A stretch of DNA of 64,000 nucleotides from Bathynomus jamesi (taxonomy: Eukaryota; Arthropoda; Malacostraca; Isopoda; Cirolanidae), in contig JAJOZX010002709.1 of NCBI GenBank assembly GCA_023014485.1, forward strand, positions 202,501-266,500. The letters run 5' to 3'. The notes under the pieces were generated by a model that saw only the letters and a list, made by a program, of their open reading frames with translations, had not been told where the DNA came from and did not search any database. Each line of letters begins with the position of its first letter. The stretch's first letter is position 1. Of this stretch, positions 34,114 through 45,300 are shown piece by piece. The translations under genes and the position numbers were made by a program.

Positions 34114-37100
34114 ATGGCATCAACTTTAAGAGCCTCGGAGTCCCCTGAGGAGGGGACCATAAATGTCCCCACTTGTGGCTCTCCTGCTGCCGATCCGGGA
34201 ATGCAAACCCGAGCAACGTGGTTCAGTCTGCTACCGACCATTCAAGATGTTCTGGGCCTTTGCCTCATTCACTTTTCATAAACTTCTGCAACATTCGTGG
34301 CCCCTTCTCAAATTTTCAAAATGTTCAACACTACCTCTCCTTTAAACCTCATCTTCTTTTCCTAAGCGAAATTCAGGTGTCTGGGACGACTGACAGCAAC
34401 CCCTTTTCTGTACTCTCTTACTTTCTCTACACTCAATTTCACTCCAAAGGTGGATGTTGCATATATGTACGCAATGACTTAACTTGTTCTCGTATTCCCG
34501 AACTCGAATCTTCCGAATTCTATACCCTCTGGCTACGGCTTACATGCCAATCTCAAACTAAATACATCTGCGCTGTTAACCTTTGTCCTGATTCTACTGA
34601 TTATTCAAAATTTTTTGACCACCTCACTTCCAAAGTGGAATACATTCTATCCCGCTCACCCTTTACAGAAATCTCCATTTTAGATTTCAATGTTCATCAC
34701 CACCTTCGACTTTTCTCCCATTTCACTAACATCCCTGGTGAACTAGGTTACAACTTCCCTATCCTAAATGACCTAGAGCAGAGTGTACAACACCCTACTC
34801 GTATCCCCGATCGCCTTGGAGATAGGCCCAACATCCTTCTCATTTTTCTCATCCTTCTCATCCTTCTTACTATGTGAATTTTTTTTCTCCGTTGGGCTCC
34901 TCCGACCACAATCTTTTATCTGCTTCCTATCTTATCGCTCCAATTCGGCATTTAGATCCTCCCAAGAGGAAGCGCCTTTAGCACTTTCGCACCGCTGATT
35001 GGGAGGCTCTTAGGCAGTACTGCTCTGATTTCCCATGGAATGATTACTGCTTCCGTGGCCGGGACCCTTCCGAGTGTGCTGAGCGCATCACGGAGGTGAT
35101 TCTCTCGGGCATGGAGGCGTACATTCCATATTCTGTTCCTATACTAATGCGAAAAAACCTTGGTTTAACTTTACTTGTTCTAATGCTATCTGCAACAGAG
35201 AGGAATCTTTCAGAAGGTACCGTCACCATCCAACTCCTGACTCACTCAGCTTATAGTTCTGCCCGGAATCGTGCAAAATCTGTTCTTCGACTCGAAAATT
35301 CCTTCATCCGACTAAAATGTTAAAACCTATCCAATTCTAATTCTTCTCGCTCTTTCTGGCAACTAGCTAAGAACCTCTCCAACAACTTTACTTCCTCTTC
35401 TTTCCCTCCTCTTTTCCATTCCGACGGTTCAGTTGCCGTCTCTTCTCCTGATAAAGCTGAACTCTTCGCTCAAACTTTCGCCTCCAACTCAACCATATGA
35501 ACGATTCCTCCATCTCCTCCTCCCTCTAACTTTATTATATCTGAAATTAGAATTTCTTCCAAAGATATTCTTCCTGCTTTATCTGAGCTCAACTCCAGAA
35601 AGGGGTACGGTCCTAATGGTGTTCCTCCTCTTGTTCTTAAGAACTGTGCTTCTGTGCTGACACCCTGCCTTGGCAAACTCTTTTGTCTTTGTCTTTCATC
35701 TGGTACTTTTCCTTCCTGCTGGAAGTACGCTTTCATTCAGCCTGTCCCAAAGAAGGGTGACCGCTCTCGACCCTCCAACTATCGTCCAATTGCTTTGATT
35801 TCTTGCCTTTCTAAAGCTTTTGAATCTACCCTAACTAGGAAGATTCTTAAAACATCTACAACCGCAGCTATAGATTGGCTAGAAAGGAAATTAGAGATGA
35901 AGGCACAGTTGGGGCAGAGAAGATTGTGAGAAGAGACCTCTCTTCTCACAAATTTCTTTCAGATCGTCATATGGGTTCTGTAAGGGACGCTCTACTGGCG
36001 ATCTTCTTGCATATCTCTCTGATTCTAGGTCATCTTCCTTTCGGGATTTCGGTGAAACTTTTGCTATTGCGCTAGACATATCAAAAGTTTTTGATAGTCT
36101 GACACAAATCTTTAATTTCGAAACTGCCCTCCTTCGGTTTCTGTCCTTCTAACTGTGCCTTCATCTCTAATTTCCTTTCTGGCCAATCTATAGCTGCGGT
36201 TTTGATGGTTACTGTTCTTTTCCTAAAGCTATTAACAGTGGTGTTGCTCAGGGTTTTGTCCTGTCACCCACTCTTTTCCTTTCATTTATCAATGAGCTTT
36301 TAAGTCGCACTCCCATGCCAATGATTCCACTCTTCACTTCTCGGCCCGTTTCATAAAGCGCCCCTCTCAATAGTCACTCCATGATTCGTGTATAACGGGC
36401 TAATGGCTATGGTACACCTGACCTCTGACCTTTCTGCCACCTCTGATTGGGGCAGAGAAAACTTTGTGACTTCCAATGTCTCAAGAACTCAGTTCCTCCA
36501 TCTGTCTACTCCTCACAATCTTTCACACGATTATCCCCTTACCTTCAACAATGCACAACTTAATCCTTCCTCTTCTCTTAACGTTCTTGGTGTTTCCTTT
36601 TCTCGTAATCTTTCCTGAAAAGATCGCAAATACTCTCTTTCCAAAACAGTTTCTAAGAGATTAGGTGTATTGTACCGCCTCCGCAGTTTCTTCACTCCCA
36701 CTCAATTGCTGTCTCTGTACAGGGGTCTTGTCCGCTCCTGTGTGGAGTATGCTTCTCATGTATTGGGTAGTTCAACCCACACAGCTGCTCCTGACTGGGT
36801 GGAATCAAAGACTTTTTGTCTCATCAGTTCCGCGCTTCTTACTGACTGCCTTCAAATCCCTCTCTCTTTTCGCCGCAATGTTGCCTCACTCTCTCTTTAC
36901 TATCGCTATTATAACAGACACTGTTCTTCTGAACTCTTTAACTGCATGCCTCCTCCTTTAAGGAGAACACGTGACACCAGACTTTTGACACTTTCTCATT
37001 CCTTTTCTGTCGAACTCTCCAACGCAAGAGTTAATTGGTATTTTCAATCTTTCATCCACTCAACCGGTCAACTCTGGAACAATCCTCCTCAATTCCTCTT

Positions 37101-37170
37101 TCCCTTTGTCTATGACCTCCAATCTTTCAAACACAGCATGTTTAGGCATCTCGAAAACTCTGGATCTTGA
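34114..37170 (+). pseudogene. LINE endonuclease-RT polyprotein, multiple frameshifts
   Basis: An ATG at 34114 starts a short Ser/Pro-rich frame. The endonuclease follows in another frame from 34173 (FINFCNIRG, FLSEIQVSG, GGCCIYVRN, then FNVHHH where GDFN is expected). The RT spans about 35560-36360: RKGYGPNGVPPLVLKN, PVPKKGDRSRPSNYRPIAL, then a disrupted palm. The polymerase box reads HANDSTLHFS instead of the usual YADD pattern, so one catalytic Asp is lost. The C-terminal part is open from 36670 to 37170 (LYRGLVRSCVEYASHV). At least five frame changes are present. Confidence 0.82.
35866..36205. repeat. Inverted templated duplication inside the LINE RT
   Basis: About 47 bp at 35866-35912 (AACCGCAGCTATAGATTGGC onward) is the reverse complement of 36150-36205, which encodes the expected RT segment (FISNFLSGQSIAA). 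The extra copy is followed at 35923-35950 by a hairpin with 12-bp arms, TTGTGAGAAGAG and CTCTTCTCACAA, around ACCT. Confidence 0.8.
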
Positions 37171-37260
37171 TTTTGGCTCTCTTCTTCGTCTAAGTCGGGG
37201 GGGGGGGGGGGGGTCCGCTTTTGCGGGCATTCGCCCTTGGCCCCTCCTTCCTGTATAAAA

Positions 37261-37895
37261 AAAATATATATATACTCATTTATATATACATATATACAAC
37301 ACACATACATACAGTACGTACTACGTATGCATGATTTATATACCCAAATTATTGATAAATTCAGTGGTTTTTATGTAATTGAATTTTTTAATATATTTGG
37401 CATTTCCCATGTTAACTTTTTTAATTTGTGAGTAAGTTTATTCTTATCGAATCTTCTATCGCAAAGAATATTCATTACGTATTTACTCTTTGTTTAAATC
37501 CTTCATATTTACGGCATATCCTTGCATATCTGACTATTTGTGAGTAAAAAACTTTGTACGTTAAATTATTCTTTGTCTTTGTTTTCATTTTCTCTTTCTA
37601 ATTTTAAATTTGTCTGGCAAATTCTTCGAAATTAGATATATTTTTCGTACAGATATCGTCTATATATTGCCTATTGCTGTTAAATATTCAGTTATCGCTG
37701 TGACTCTTCAATCTCTTTTCCATAAAAATTAATTCTTTGTATGACAACTATAAATCTGCTCTATAAGGACTGCTGTTTGTTCTCATTGCAATTCCCTCTC
37801 TCGTATATGGGATGAATTTCATAACTAACCACGTTAAATTAATACATGATACACACCCATAGGGATATAATAAAATATCTCAAGGGCTTTCGTAT
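37261..37895. other. AT-rich sequence without recognisable gene
   Basis: Short TA tracts only. I see no coding or RNA feature. Confidence 0.6.
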
Positions 37896-38157
37896 ATTGG
37901 AATCAGGGTTGGAGCAATTACATTTTCAGAGGTCAAATACAAATACAATTAGAATTGCACTCCTTGTCTCATTAATTACAAATACAATTACTCTGAAACC
38001 TAAATTAGTAATTACAATTGCAATTACAATTACACTGAAGAAGTAACGAGTTTTCATATTCACAAGGCATTTGTTTATAATTACAAATACAATTACATTG
38101 CAGGAGAAGTAAGAACTAACAAGTTTTCACATTCAATAATGGAGTTTGTCAAAAACC

Positions 38158-38900
38158 TCATTTTATGAAAATAAGTGAGCGAAAGGTTTCACTCCTCAGG
38201 TTAGCCCTATTCGGAGAGTAAAAATTTCCACCAATGCTGAAGGGACGCTCGAAAGGAGCTGAAGTGACTGTACACCCCATGATCTCTCGGACAATATTGG
38301 CGAGGGGTCGTAGTGAGGGAGGCGAAGTTTTCCAGGCGAAGCCTCTTCGAACTTGCTGGACCGGTGCTGGGAGAGAAAGGTCCTTCCTTATCCTCCGTTT
38401 CTTGATCCCCCTCGGACGTGGACTCAACTATTGAAGTGGCCAGAATCTTTATGCTTGAGAGGAGCTGAGTCTTCTTCTCTTGAGATAGCATCTTGAATCG
38501 CGGATCAAAGAAGTCTGCAGCTGATACTGTCACTTTCTTCTCCCCTTCAATCGACTCCATCCTCTCTCAGAAAGGTTCAAGGACATTTACGGCTTCTCTC
38601 AAAGCTGAAATTTACATATGATTCAGTTTCTCGTCCTTCTTATCCTTTCCACTTAGAAGATCGACAACAGCATTGGCATCTTCAGGGCTCTTCAGGAAGG
38701 ATGCCAACATTTTGAGGTGGGAGTTCCATCTCCTTGCGTTTTGTGCTTGGAGAGCGACTCCTTTTGTCCGAAGGAATGAAGCAGCTAAAGTCGATTTACG
38801 AACTGAATTTACCACAGATGCAGCCTTCTGCAGCGCAGATGCTAGGAATGCGTTCTTTACTTCTGGATGTTGGAGACCATCCCTCACACAAAGTTGCTGA
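38158..38900 (-). pseudogene. hAT transposase C-terminal remnant
   Basis: Three frames cover the C-terminal half: ARRWNSHLKMLASFL near 38740 (typical RWNS block), ADFFDPRFKML near 38500 and FERPFSIGGNF near 38220, matching the hAT dimerisation region (usually ERxFS). Zinc finger and catalytic residues are missing or not recognisable. Confidence 0.72.
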
Positions 38901-39254
38901 GTATGAGCAAATGGGTCTATGCTAGCTGTTAAAGTTTAATTGGAATTTACACACACACACAAATTGAATATTTAAAATTTAACATGGTATGTAAGTACCA
39001 AAGGCAGAGGCACTAAAAAATCCACATAGTATAGTCAGGTCTAGAAGTTAAAACCAGAATATTAAATTCACACACCTTGTATAAAGCTTTGTCGTCTGCT
39101 ACTGAGTGTTGACTCTTGACACTTGACAATGACACGGTCTTCTACGAGTTCAAAAGTTAGACTCAAATATTGTCTCTCGCTTTCGCGTATTGGTACCTAA
39201 CTGACCGGCTGAGTAATGACTAATGACTGGAATCCATTAACGTCCTACATACTA

Positions 39255-40683
39255 AGGGGTTCCAAAAAACCTTAGACCCCCGCCATTTGCAGCTTACATG
39301 TTTACTTAGATCGAAATAGTTTTTAGTGATTATAAAAAATATATAAAATTCTTTATTTATTGCAGGTATTAAAATTGCTGTAGCTGATAAAGTGATAATA
39401 TAATGGCTTCTCAATTAATTGGTGATTCGGAGAGGCAACGTGTGATAGATCGCATACGAGCAATAACATTTCGGAAAGCTAGTGATGCTGGAGCCACCTT
39501 TATAACACGTTCATGGGTTGCCAAAAAGTTGCGAAGAGGACTTCGTCAAAAGAAATTGGAATAAAACTTTGGATGAATGTGAAATGGATACAACCAAATC
39601 TGGGCGCCCAAATTTGCTACTCTCTCAGGAAACAAAGGACAGCATTGAAAGCGGTACAACCAAATCTGGGCGCCCAAATTTGCTACTCTCTCAGGAAACA
39701 AAGGACAGCATTGAAAGCGGTACGCGTAAGCGGAAAAACAGCTGTGCTAAACTTTCTAGAGAGATCGAAGTGTTGAGAGGAAAGATCGTTAGTGGTGAGA
39801 TCATTCGACTGTACCGTCATAGGCAAGGTTTAAAGCCTTGGCATGAACTTCCAAAGCCAAGAAAAACTTAACATCGATAACAGAATGTGGTTTGCCCATT
39901 ATCTTGAAGATTGGGATGTGGATGATTTCATGCATTTAGCTGTCTCCGATGAATTTTTAGTTTACGTAACACGTCGGCCTAACTACCAAAATGATCGAGT
40001 GTGGGCCACAACACCAGATGAAATCGATAACAATGAACATTATCGCGAATTATTAAAAAGTCCAGACTGTGTTGGTGTGTTTGTTTTGTTCACTGCAAAG
40101 AAGCTCACCCACTGCTGAAGCCAAATGGTCGGAGTTGGGATGGACAGTATTTTCGTGATGTTATTCTATCCCAGCATGTCATTCCTTTTCTAAGAAACCC
40201 AAACAATGTTATGGATGTCAATCAGGTCACACTTCTGCACGATAAGGCCCCCTGCTTTAAGGCATTAGCCACTCAACAGTTGTTGCGGAACCATGAGATC
40301 GATTTCTTTGGAAATGAAGAATGGCCAGGAAATTCTCCTGACCTGAACGTCTGTGAACACATTGTATCAGTTATAAAGGACAAGGTTGACTGTCTCTTGT
40401 TTCAAGAACCTGCAGCAAATCGATTTTCGAAGGATACAATGATGCAACACATTGAAACTGTTTTAGCAAATTTGCGTAACGATCAAGATCTATTCACGTC
40501 ACTTTTGGCAAGCTACCCAAAGCGAATTCAGGCTGTCTTGGAAGCCAATGGCGGGAACACCAAGTTTTAACTGTTTCTCATTAAATGCAGGATTAAATTC
40601 TCTTTTGTAAGGTATGTTTAGTTTTACTGTACCTCTAATGGTTTAGCCCATGGGCGGGGGGGGTAAGGTTTATTGGAGCCCCG
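39255..40683 (+). mobile_element. Tc1/mariner element, DD37E type, nested in the hAT
   Basis: Inverted ends AGGGGTTCCAAAAAACCTTA (left) and the complement of GGGGCTCCAATAAACCTTA (right) lie between TA dinucleotides (39253-39254 and 40684-40685). It carries a broken transposase gene on the plus strand. Confidence 0.8.
39403..40570 (+). pseudogene. Tc1/mariner transposase, DD37E by count, frameshifted
   Basis: Starts MASQLIGDSERQRVIDRIRA (helix-turn-helix part). A frame change near 39530 leads to TTKSGRPNLLLSQETKDSIE, encoded twice in tandem (66-bp units, 39589-39720). Further parts are VSDEFLVYV (first Asp), LLHDKAPCF (second Asp) and SPDLNVCEH (Glu). By my count 37 residues separate the second Asp from the Glu. 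The second Asp is followed by KAP rather than the usual NARPH-like run. At least three frame breaks inactivate it. Confidence 0.82.
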
Positions 40684-41039
40684 TATACAGTATATAGTAG
40701 TTCGGGTTTTTTTTAGTGGCCCCCTGATCTAGCAAAAAATGAGGAAAATGAGCCATTAAAAAATGGATCACTAATGAGTTAATGAGAAGCGAGTGAATGG
40801 AATGGGAACGACTTGCCACAAACAAAGTTGCCACTGTCGCCAGATCCTCAATTTGCAAAAATGAAGACCTGGCAAATCGGCAATTACAGGTACAAATTAC
40901 AATAACTCCTCGTGATGTTTTCGATAATTACAATTTCAATTAAAAAAAAAGGTAGTTAATTACATTCAACTTCAATTGCAATTACAATTACTCCAACCCT
41001 GATTGGAATAATTTTATTATTCCATTGTGGGTGTGTATC

Positions 41040-41046
41040 TTATATA

Positions 41047-41112
<66 letters not shown>
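41040..41112. repeat. (TG)n(TA)n microsatellite
   Basis: Begins directly after the hAT target duplication; mostly TA units. Confidence 0.9.
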
Positions 41113-41115
<3 letters not shown>

Positions 41116-41398
41116 ATAACCAATTCAGTTTTTAATGTATCAACTATGGATCAGTGAAATATTACAGTGAAAGAGAACACACGAGAGTATGAATTCTGAT
41201 GACAACAAAGTCCAAAATTTTATTTCAGGTTTAGTGCGCAAATAGTGTTCACAGAAAAAACGAAATCAGACAACTGGATTGTTTACAGTTTATCCATATT
41301 CAAAGGCAAACATAGGCAAATTAATCAGCTCGTAAATAGATGGTCCCCTTCAACTGGTTTCAGGTAAATATGGTCAAGACTTTTCAAAAGTTCAGCAA

Positions 41399-41554
<156 letters not shown>

Positions 41555-41617
41555 TCATCATAATTTGATAGTTTAATTTTAAATAAAACTAATTTAAATA
41601 AAACTAGATAAAACTAA

Positions 41618-41823
41618 GGATCACCTGAAGCTCAGGGCCCTCAGCCCCAATTACCAAATGATATCTTCGTTAAAACTAACAAAAATATCACGACTTAACC
41701 TAACCAATCGTCAAGGGCGTACAGTTGACCTAACCTGGCATTCAATTTAATTTATTATTATATTTGGTACTGTAAAGCAAAAAACAAGAATACATGCATG
41801 GGGCCCTGATCCTCAGGTGATCC
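41618..41823. mobile_element. 206-bp MITE sharing termini with the giant palindrome
   Basis: Ends GGATCACCTGAAGCTCAGGG (left) and the complement of GGATCACCTGAGGATCAGGG (right) are flanked by the exact 8-bp repeat AAAACTAA (41610-41617 and 41824-41831). The interior holds the AACAAAAATATCACGACTTA and CCTAACCAATC motifs also present near both ends of the giant palindrome. It lies in the IR gene intron, 26 bp upstream of the exon at 41850. Confidence 0.92.
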
Positions 41824-41827
41824 AAAA

Positions 41828-41849
41828 CTAATTCCTGTATTATTTACAG
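41828..41849 (+). promoter_or_regulatory. 3' splice site region with a branch-like CTAAT from the MITE target duplication
   Basis: CTAAT (41828-41832) fits a metazoan branch site, followed by TCCTGTATTATTTACAG. The AG is at 41848-41849. The CTAA bases belong to the 3' copy of the MITE target duplication, so everything upstream of the branch-like site is now MITE sequence. Functional use is inferred. Confidence 0.55.
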
Positions 41850-41975
41850 CAAGAAGAATATTCTTTTTCTACCTTCGAAAATGAATAATTTTGAAGGCTA
41901 CAATTTTGCTGTTGCCGCCTTGCCTTATTCCCCTTTCGTTATAGAGAGCGACCTCACTAAAAATGGTCCTGGAAG
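41850..41975 (+). CDS. Ionotropic receptor (IR/iGluR-like), exon a: start of S1 lobe
   Basis: Between a TTTACAG acceptor and an AAG/GTAAAC donor, the frame reads KKNILFLPSKMNNFEGYNFA then VAALPYSPFVIESDLTKNGP. This matches the start of the S1 ligand-binding lobe of ionotropic receptors (the PYPPFV-like motif before the variable loop). It begins with one base of a split codon and ends with two bases (AG), which the next exon completes to Arg. Upstream exons, including any signal peptide and N-terminal domain, are not found in the window. These receptors are ligand-gated cation channels of sensory or synaptic membranes. The identification rests on four exons joining in phase without a stop. Confidence 0.85.
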
Positions 41976-42172
41976 GTAAACATGCTGCTATAAAGTATCA
42001 TTTGCTGCAAATGTAAAAGAATTTACCCCCGTGCAGTACACTTATATATTGTGCACCACTCAAAACTGCTAAGTTAAAAATGACTAGTTTTGGTCTTCCG
42101 AATAGCTCCTTTGCGAGGCTTGTTATTTTCAATTCACAGTACTATAAAAAGGGGGAATATACAATTTAAATG

Positions 42173-42296
42173 GGGCTACGTGGCCATTGTCTTAACACCG
42201 TTCCCTGTAGATCAGCGAAGCTAAGCGATATTGGGGCTGGGGAAAAGTAGTTAGGTGGACGACTATTCTCCGCGTCCAAATGATGTAGCGACCCTC
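42173..42296 (+). repeat. 5S rRNA-derived repeat (SINE-like fragment)
   Basis: The block with GATCAGCGAAGCTAAGCGAT, GGGGCTGG, AGTAGTTAGGTGGACGACT resembles 5S rRNA from its A box region to box C (GAAGCTAAGC, GGTTAGTA, GGATGGGAGACC in ordinary 5S). It diverges too much to be a working gene and is interrupted by the MITE at 42305. A continuation may lie at 42828-42910. Confidence 0.5.
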
Positions 42297-42304
42297 AGAT
42301 CCCA

Positions 42305-42819
42305 GTCTAGTGGTGGACCGGATATCCGCAAAGGCATCATTTTTAACATCCGCATCGGCACTTCTGACTGCGGATGTTATGCGGATATTACCTCTAATAA
42401 ATTATGCAATTTACAATTAAATTAGCTTATAAAGTAGCTTATAAGGCCCAGTCATGCACATGTCATGTACAGTAAAGTATTAATTATTACTGAACAAACA
42501 AATATATAAACCTCAAAATATAAATAGCTGGTAACACAGAAAATTGAATGAAACTTGTTTCATTGAATTTTCTGTGGCTGAAACTCTTGAGAAAGTTATT
42601 ATTTTTATCATAATGAAAACATTAATATTAATTTTAATTCTTATGCATTGCCTGCCATAATAGTAACATCAAGAAATTTGAAAAATTATGCCGTATATTC
42701 ATAATTCTATATTATATTATATTGATAGATTAACTAAATATCCGCATCCGCATCCGCGGATATTGAAATTAAAAATCCGCATCCGCAGATGTTGAAAAAC
42801 TGACATCCGGTCCACCACC
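42305..42819. mobile_element. 515-bp hAT-type MITE with GGATGC-rich ends
   Basis: Inverted ends around GTGGTGGACCGGATATCCGC and the complement of GGTGGTGGACCGGATGTCAG are flanked by the exact 8-bp repeat AGATCCCA (42297-42304 and 42820-42827). Subterminal ATCCGC repeats resemble those of the hAT at 48426. No coding region. Confidence 0.82.
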
Positions 42820-43234
42820 AGATCCCACGTAAAGCTGTGGATTTCCTCCTTCGCATAAAGTTTGCTGTTCCGAAGGAAGTTCCACAATCCCTCCAAACCA
42901 AACACATACTCTATAACTTAAATGTAAGTTAAAATGGTGGCATCGTACTCACAAATAAATTAAAAAACCTAACCTTAAATTGCGTAGGAGCTATTTCAAC
43001 TACCCAAATTAGTTAATATTAATGAACCAGTTTCGTGAACGATATATTTATTGAATTTTCTAAGCAAGCAAGTGGTGAATCTGCATTGCATTCAGTGCCG
43101 CTTTGAACTTCTCATTCGTTCATTTAAAAAATTTAAAAATCACTCACCTTCTTACTACGAAAGAAAGAAAAATCACTGCTAAATGTTAGGTGGAATACTC
43201 TCTAAACTGCGCATGTTCTGAGCTTTTCACCCAC

Positions 43235-43276
<42 letters not shown>

Positions 43277-43280
<4 letters not shown>

Positions 43281-43722
43281 ATCGATCTACGATGGGGTTG
43301 CGTTCCTGAAAACCCCATCGCAAATCGAGTAAATCGAGTTCATTATAACATGGGGTTCAATGGGCTACGTTCCCAGCCAGTCCCAAACACATGTATCACC
43401 GAAAAAAAAATTCCTACACTCATAAAATCAATAGAAAACAATTAAACAACACTCACCACATCATTTATTAGTTTTACCTGTTATATTATTAAGTATAACC
43501 TGTAGTACGTACTACACTGCTCACTTCACAGTTACAAAAACAGCGCGCAAGCCGCGTGGCGGCGCGCGGATAGATGACGCCGCGGCTGACAGGGAGTTTG
43601 GCCGACCGATGACCATCGTTAATGCGAATTTTTTGATCGCAAATAGGGAAATGGTCTTAATTCATCACCATCGTTAACGCGAAATATCGTAAATCGGGAC
43701 ATCGTAAATCGAGGTTTACCCG
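43277..43722. mobile_element. MITE of pogo/Tigger type
   Basis: Left end AACATCGATCTACGATGG and right end complement of AAACCTCGATTTACGATG lie in TA-rich flanks. The interior repeats the ATCGTAAATCG motif several times. There is a GC-rich block near 43540-43580 and no ORF. Family assignment is by style only. Confidence 0.6.
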
Positions 43723-44396
43723 TATATAGGTAGATAGATAGATAGATAGATAGTATACTTAGGATACAAAATTCTAAATAATTTCCTCAGTTCAACTACC
43801 TCTGCTACATACTGTAATTTCAAAACTTTAACCCGCTTTATCACTGCAAGACTTTGTCGTTGTCATTATTATCATCATCAAATAGTAGTAGTAGTAGTAG
43901 TAGTAGTAGTAACAGTAGTAGTGATGTTTCAAGTATTTCTAACCACGTTGTAAGATCACGAAAACCAGATATCGAAACTTACCGATTTACCATATTTATA
44001 TACTAAACAACCTTGCCTGATGTTATATCAGAATTAAAACGAATTCTTAATTTCGTCTTTTTTGCGAATCAGATACGAAGCTGAGAGCAAATAAAAATAA
44101 ATAAATAAATAAATCTGTGAATAAAATACATCAAATAGATTCTAAATAATTACGATTTTACGCAAAAACACATTTTCTCTTGATTAGTAATTGATTCTCA
44201 AAAGTTCTTAACGTTCTAGAATTTCCATAGATCATTTTAGTTTTTAATTTGCCTTGATTCTAGTTTTTTCTCATTTTAAACTACATGAATACAAGAGTCT
44301 AATTATATAAATATCTTAAACCAGCTTTATATGTTTGTATGCTTAGACTTTACTTTATAGAGTTTTCATAATAACTAATAATTTTTATTTATTAAG

Positions 44397-44527
44397 GTAT
44401 CGGGGTATGGAAGTTGATCTCCTGAATACTTTATCGAAAGGAGCTAATTTCACTTACCATTTCGTAGCTCCGGAAGATGGTCAGTGGGGTAAAGAACTAT
44501 CGGAGGGAACATGGACAGGAATGATAG
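44397..44527 (+). CDS. Ionotropic receptor, exon b: S1 lobe
   Basis: Flanked by TTATTAAG and a donor GTAGGAC. After completing Arg it reads YRGMEVDLLNTLSKGANFTY then HFVAPEDGQW, KELSEGTWTGMI, a classic iGluR/IR pattern (GMEVDLL, then TYxxV, then GTWTGMIG). It ends with one base (G) of a Gly codon completed by the next exon. The downstream intron of 11.7 kb carries most of the repeats in this half of the window. Confidence 0.9.
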
Positions 44528-45009
44528 GTAGGACAATTCTTATCCTTTAAATCAAAAACGTTCAACTCCTCGGGTAAATGACAAATACACCAAATACGAA
44601 TCCGAACTAATTACATCATCAAACTTCATCCTCATTACATTCATCAACCATGTAACAAAAACGGGTAAAACTAGTGAATTTTGTGTATTTTAAAGCATGA
44701 TTTGTACTTTCGTGATTTGAATTTCAGGGATTTCAGATATACGTTACTTATCTGGAAGGAATTTACGTAGAAAGTCGTAATAGGTATAACCTATAGGAAG
44801 TTAATTAGGAAAAATATCTTTTCAGGGATGTAGCATTAGAAAAAAGTAGTTTAGCTTAGAAATAGCGAAAACTAAAAATTTATAATGCCAAAATTACCCA
44901 AAATTTGGTCCTCGTTGGTATACTTATCTTTAAATAATTATAATGATATAATCAGTAACACAACTTTGTTGGTTAACCTTGGTTTTGCTTCCACCCGAAT
45001 TGTTCATTC

Positions 45010-45300
45010 TGATGGTCAAGCTTGTCACTTCACCTTAGACCTACAGTTTAACGTGGAATCCGAACCACGCCCCATCAGAAATTACAAAGTCCTCTGCCGG
45101 AGTGCCGATCAGCAGCCCACCGTCTTAACCACCAGGCTAACGAGGGTACCCATTTATCTACCAACCCATTTTTATTGTGTGAAAGGATGGACAGCTGGGT
45201 TTGCTGCGCGCCGCCTGCCGTCACCGGGTTTCGAACCCGGGGCCGATGGATTCGTAGTCAGCAATGCTAACCACTACACCACCAAAGCGCTCGGTGATGA
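45010..45300 (-). repeat. tRNA-derived SINE, apparently dimeric
   Basis: The minus strand begins with GGTGGTGTAGTGGTTAGCA (A box) and GGTTCGAAACC (B box) of a tRNA-derived head, near 45290-45215. A second tRNA-like segment (CGTTAGCCTGGTGGTTAAGA and GGTTCGGATTCC) follows near 45145-45055. The long plus-strand frame covering this region is its shadow. Confidence 0.65.

Larger units (their letters stand above)
33869..37260 (+). mobile_element. CR1/Jockey-type LINE, inactivated
   Basis: Leader 33869-34113, coding region 34114-37170, then a 3' region with a 16-G run (37198-37213), a GC hairpin (TCCGCTTTTGCGGG) and an A/TA-rich tail. The leader also occurs as a fragment in both palindrome arms. 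The element has endonuclease and RT and no RNase H that I can see. Clade assignment is by general RT resemblance only. Confidence 0.8.
37904..41001 (-). mobile_element. hAT element with exact target duplication, holding a DD37E mariner
   Basis: Termini CAGGGTTGGAGCAATTAC (left) and the complement of CAGGGTTGGAGTAATTGT (right) are flanked by the exact 8-bp repeat ATTGGAAT (37896-37903 and 41002-41009). Subterminal AATTACAATT-type repeats lie at both ends. The interior has a hAT transposase remnant (38158-38900) and a nested mariner (39255-40683). Confidence 0.9.
41976..44396 (+). other. IR gene intron a (2.4 kb)
   Basis: Contains a 5S-derived repeat, a hAT-type MITE, (TA)n, a pogo-type MITE and short GATA and TAG tracts (43733-43755, 43885-43920). 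Between them (for example 42910-43235 and 43925-44390) is AT-rich sequence with nothing recognisable. Confidence 0.75.
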
